From the NCBI RefSeq assembly GCF_043641665.1, contig NC_092180.1, positions 1,954,501 through 2,018,500 on the forward strand: a DNA stretch of 64,000 nt, given 5' to 3'. A program made the translations under genes and the position numbers. The notes below the pieces were generated by a model. That model was given only the letters and a program-made list of their open reading frames with translations. It was not told where the DNA came from and ran no database searches. Shown piece after piece: positions 60,477-64,000 of the stretch (positions are counted from its first letter, which is position 1; the number at the start of each line of letters is the position of its first letter). The stretch comes from Enoplosus armatus (Eukaryota > Chordata > Actinopteri > Centrarchiformes > Enoplosidae).

Positions 60477-61387
60477 TTGTGGCCTCGGGTTTTATATCAA
60501 AGAGGTTAGCAATTTACAAACAAGGATTTTAGAAATACTATTTAGTTCATTTCTGTGTTTCTTTGGTCAGATGTGGAATATCAGTTTCCAGCTTGATAAA
60601 GGTTAGTGGACTGTAAAAACACCAGAGACACTGATGTAATTAAATCATTTCATCACAGCTGATAGACATATTTTAAGATTTCAAGAGCTTTATTCCTCAC
60701 GTGTAGGATGTGCAGTGGAATAAAAAAAATGGCAATGCCCACAGAGATAGTGGAACAAAAAGCACCCACAATACTCACTAACCTCTTGCATTAATTCATC
60801 ACTTTGTAGAGAGGAGTTTTCACTTTGATATGAAAAGGGCCGTTTTCTGTTTATCAGTGTCAAAACCCAACATTAAACACCCTTTGATAAAATGTTATAA
60901 GATCATAAAAAACTATAGAGGTACTGTAATTTCCCAGGAACTTCCCTAGAAAGAACAATGCAATTTGGCACTACCTAGAAAATGTGGAAAATGTGGTGTT
61001 CCTAAAAAGTACGGCTCTGCACTGACTAAAAACTGGACTTTATTTATTTAAAGTGTACAGACTGAACAATGTCTCCATGTTCCCTTTGATTAGTACCAAA
61101 TTACACAGATCTTTCCAGGAAACGTCTGGGAATTTCTTTCAGAAATTAGGGACCCATCAAATAGAGCGTTTCTGACCCCTCATCACAGCGACGCTGCCCG
61201 ACACGACAGATGAGACTAGATGCTGCCTATTGCCACATGACTGACATGACAAAATGCAGTCGGACTCAACGAGTAGGCTGTCTGAGAAAACCACCAAGAC
61301 ACCAAAAGTAGGACGGGAACAGGCAAGAGATTCTTGAAAAGACAAGCTTCAGTCTTTTTATCTGCAGTGGAAAATAAGTTTCAGTAT
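60386..61387. other. Spacer between CTTN promoter and PPFIA1 3' end
   Basis: AT-rich sequence with an (AT)17 tract at 60440-60473. No open frame of interest. The genes on both sides are read leftward. Confidence 0.6.
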
Positions 61388-61393
61388 TTTATT
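61388..61393 (-). terminator. Probable PPFIA1 polyadenylation signal
   Basis: AATAAA on the minus strand, the last convincing one downstream of the terminal exons. Confidence 0.45.
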
Positions 61394-62936
61394 GAAAGTA
61401 AGCAATAAATAATATTGTGATAAAAATAGTTTATAAGTACTCAGACTGTACATCATTGTTACAAGATCAGAAGATTCAATGGGAAGAGCAGGAATAAAAC
61501 AGCAACATGATTTGCATTGTGCATAAATGACTAAATCACATAGAGAAAAAAAAGCATTTCTACTTAAAGTATCAACTACATGTAGGATGAAAGAAAACTC
61601 TTCGGTTCCTTCGCATTTGCCATGAAAACTAATGGTGGAACCTGTGTTGGGAGCGTAGACGGGACAAACTCAGACATGAGGAGCATTGCTACATTCATAG
61701 GAGCAAACTGGGGCTTCAGCTCTGAAACTGAGGAAACACAATGCGGATGAGTAATAATAAATAAGAACAGACGACCGAGAGGAGTTAACAAACAATAAGG
61801 CTCGATATGAAATCTTCTTACAAAGTGTTTTTAAAAAAGGGTTGTGGGTGGATCGCACCGCCTTGAGGGTTATCTAGTCACAGCGGGGATCGACTGAGGC
61901 CTCAGTGAAGTTGGTCCATCGAAGGAGTTGCCACACTTTCGACTCATCCGTACGTTTCAAGTCCTCCTGTACAAGTGAGCCTGCCTGTGTGCGTTTCTCC
62001 AGAGGTGAGGGAGGTTAGTTTTTAATAAAGGGGCGAGCTGGGTGTAGGCTGTGGTAGGGTGGGGATAAGTGGAGAAGTTTTCGCATGCAAGGTCAACTAG
62101 AGAGAACCTCGAATTCTGTTTTCACTTGCATCCGAAAGAAGCCCTCTGTTTGTTTTTGTTTGTTTGTTTTTCGCTACCGTTATATGGCTTTAATTCTTGA
62201 ATTCAAGAGTTTCATTTTGGTTTCGCAGATATGGAAAATAAAGAAGAGAAAAGGAAAATATACTGTGTGTTTCACATGATATCTGTTGTCACCATCACCT
62301 GGCTTGCCAGCAGTTATTTTAACGGCGATGGATGACTCACAGTGTTGAGCAGTTTGTGAAACAGTCCGACAACTCCAGCAATTTGTCTGATATTCACACA
62401 TCCATTGACCTAAGAGCTGCATTTACACAAAATCACAGGTAATAAGCTACAAAAATTACAACAGTTAAAAACGGCAAAGGATATGAATTAAGTTATATCA
62501 CATATCAAAGTCACTTAAGCATAAATTCAATGATTAGAATTCAAATCAAAAGAGAGGAAAACAAAAAAACATACATCTGGTCAATAGAATCAGGATTATA
62601 AAAAAGATTAGATAAAATGTCTGTTGGTAGAAATATACAAACTCCAGACAATTGAAACATTCAGTTACATACATCTGAGAGCTGAGCTTAATACGGGCAC
62701 AGTGGAGAAAGGTTTCTTTTTTTTAAAAAGTGGGTTGATTAAAGGGATAGAGGCAAAAAGGATTACATAGTAATTCTAAAATCAATTAAAATGTCCCATT
62801 GGTTTACATAAATATAATAACAAATGTAGATAAATCTTGAAAGTTTCCTCTAGGGATACTGAGATTGGTGAGTAAGGTCTTTCTCTCTGATGACAACAGA
62901 AAACAAAACATCATTTTAGTGTCCTTGCGAGTCATT
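61394..62936 (-). other. ppfia1: PPFIA1 3' UTR (inferred)
   Basis: Follows the last stop codon at 62937-62939. AT-rich, no exon recognised. If transcripts end at the VRTYSC stop instead, this stretch would be reached through a 3' UTR intron. Confidence 0.45.
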
Positions 62937-62998
62937 TCAGTTCATCATCCTGGTCTTGAATGCAGGGAACTCCCCTTCATCTTCTGACCAGCGGTTAC
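62937..62998 (-). CDS. ppfia1: PPFIA1 alternative terminal exon (NRWSEDEGEFPAFKTRMMN)
   Basis: Acceptor ttctatag on the minus strand, then a frame that, joined in phase 1 to the exon at 63566, reads NRWSEDEGEFPAFKTRMMN before TGA at 62937-62939. Joined to the VRTYSC exon it would be 3' UTR. Use of this frame is inferred from phase and codon sense. Confidence 0.6.
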
Positions 62999-63920
62999 CT
63001 ATAGAAATAATGAGGATAAACTGAGAAGGGGAAGAGAGAGATGAACGGACACGAGAGGAGAAGCAGGACAGAAGCCAGGGATGTGTGTGTGGGGGTGGGG
63101 GGGTGGGGGGGGGGGGGGGGGCGACAAAGGGAAAGAGAGGAGAGGCGTACAACGTGCGTTATTAGAGCCGAGAACTGCAGGACAAGAAAGCTGCTTTCTG
63201 CTTGGAAAAAGAGAGCAGCCAGACTCTACACGTGCTGCTCTTGTTTCAAAGTTCAGTACAGTTGATGCGTGTGATCTTACCGTTGTGTGTTAACAAGAGT
63301 AGGTCCTGACTGTGGCCGTGTCCAGCCTCTGTATAGACTGACTTCCTGCGTTTCCGTGTTGGCAAAATCACATGCAAAGACATGCCATTAGTCACAGCAT
63401 AATAAACAAACGGCAAAGCAGCAAAGCCATTCAAGAAGAATTAAGAGTACGCAAGGAATCTGGGCTGATTCAGCGGACCTCAGAGAAGATCTACCTGAGG
63501 AAGTAGCAGCAATGACAGAGCATATTACACACACACACTCTTCTGGCACTCTCTCCTCTGCTTACCGTCCATCGGGCTCCTCTTTGGCTGCGTGGAGGGA
63601 GATGCCGGGCTGCTACTGGTCACTCGGAAGTTGGCGGGCAGGGTGTCTGACGCACCCAAGGACATCCCCCTCATGTCTTTGGGCCTGAACTTCTTTCTCC
63701 ATGAGGGAGCTCGGCGGAAGTTCTTATCGTCATCCTAGAGGAGAGGTGGTGGAGAAAGAGGAGAGATCACACCTCTTGTGTAAAAGACACACATATTATT
63801 TCACCCTCAGTTTGTGCTGCTGTGTTGGACAGAGTTGTGTTTGTCACCTCTTCCATTCTCCTTTCTGTGCCAGTGGCCAGCAGACTGTTGTATTCACGCT
63901 CAAGAGTTGCTCTGGCCTAG
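62937..63920 (-). CDS. ppfia1: Liprin-alpha-1 (PPFIA1), C-terminal end of gene
   Basis: Presynaptic and focal-adhesion scaffold that binds LAR-type phosphatases and GRIP. Only the last exons are in the window: 63848-63916, 63566-63734, 63281-63345 and 62937-62998. The first three give LEREYNSLLATGTERRMEE, DDDKNFRRAPSWRKKFRPKD and a tail ending in VRTYSC, all hallmarks of the liprin-alpha C terminus. The SAM domains and coiled coil lie beyond the right edge. PPFIA1 is chosen over PPFIA2-4 mainly from its place next to CTTN. Confidence 0.92.
63091..63121. repeat. G-rich tract (G5 T G7 T G17)
   Basis: Nearly pure G on the plus strand, C-rich in the PPFIA1 transcript, between its two alternative last exons. 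Confidence 0.93.
63281..63345 (-). CDS. ppfia1: PPFIA1 exon with PDZ-ligand tail VRTYSC
   Basis: 65 bp, acceptor gaaacgcag. In phase with the previous exon it codes SQSIQRLDTATVRTYSC and stops at TAA (63290-63292). The last residues are the GRIP PDZ ligand of liprin-alpha. A consensus donor (aacg/gtaaga) follows the stop after 9 nt, so the exon can be internal to the mRNA. Confidence 0.93.
63566..63734 (-). CDS. ppfia1: PPFIA1 exon (DDDKNFRRAPSWRKKFRPKD)
   Basis: 169 bp, acceptor ctcctctag, donor gtaagc, phase 0 to 1. After the named start it reads MRGMSLGASDTLPANFRVTS and SSPASPSTQPKRSPMDG. Typical liprin-alpha tail. Confidence 0.95.
63848..63916 (-). CDS. ppfia1: PPFIA1 exon (LEREYNSLLATGTERRMEE)
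   Basis: 69 bp, acceptor cttttctag, donor gtgaca, phase 0 to 0. Codes ARAT followed by the named residues, a conserved helix after the third SAM domain of liprin-alpha. Confidence 0.93.
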
Positions 63921-64000
63921 AAAAGAGAGACAAGAGGAGGAAAAGCACACATTTAACTGTAAATAAATACTAGAGACTAATCCCCCTTTTCATGAGATAA

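Noticed and set aside
62999..63152. Upstream part of the frame ending in FKTRMMN (poly-Pro segment)
   Set aside because: It is the translation of the G-rich tract and intron upstream of the acceptor at 62999.

Overview
This is vertebrate nuclear DNA, almost certainly from a teleost fish and probably a percomorph. Split genes have long introns and GT-AG junctions. Dinucleotide (TG)n/(CA)n tracts are dense. Interspersed repeats common in spiny-rayed fish genomes recur (elements rich in ATTAATCGATTA, TTAGCATGCTAA elements, and the tttatatagcccaatatcac repeat). There are no prokaryotic features. Exons were assembled by eye from reading frame, splice sites, codon phase and remembered family sequences; no alignment was run.

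Layout. Positions 277-36997 (+) hold the 3' two thirds of SHANK2 (ProSAP1/CortBP1): two exons of the PDZ domain split by an 18-kb intron, a linker with three tiny phase-1 exons (9, 24 and 39 nt), a 2.5-kb exon coding the proline-rich region with Homer- and cortactin-binding motifs, a 9.2-kb intron, and the terminal exon with the SAM domain. A long 3' UTR runs to about 41.7 kb. About 1.9 kb of spacer separates it from cortactin (CTTN) on the minus strand (about 43.57-60.35 kb), complete in 15 coding exons plus a non-coding first exon in a CpG-rich promoter with a palindromic CRE. After about 1 kb the window ends in the last exons and 3' UTR of a liprin-alpha gene, taken as PPFIA1, also on the minus strand (61.4 to beyond 63.9 kb).

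The order SHANK2 > < CTTN < PPFIA1 is the one I know from human 11q13, so the block appears to be conserved synteny. The neighbours also work together. SHANK2 is a postsynaptic scaffold whose PPVPPKPK motif (26967-26990) is the known ligand of the cortactin SH3 domain, and that SH3 is coded at 45058-45710 in the convergent gene. Liprin-alpha is a synaptic scaffold whose VRTYSC tail binds GRIP PDZ domains.

The least expected items are: the cluster of in-phase cassette exons in the SHANK2 linker, which seems to hold in one gene the alternatives that I remember as the usual forms in SHANK1 and SHANK3; a probable GC-AG intron in CTTN; a 2-kb minisatellite in a CTTN intron made of splice-site-like units; an alternative C-terminal exon in PPFIA1; and a roughly 0.7-kb long-inverted-repeat element in the SHANK2 3' UTR. 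No RNA gene, CRISPR array or autonomous transposon was recognised.
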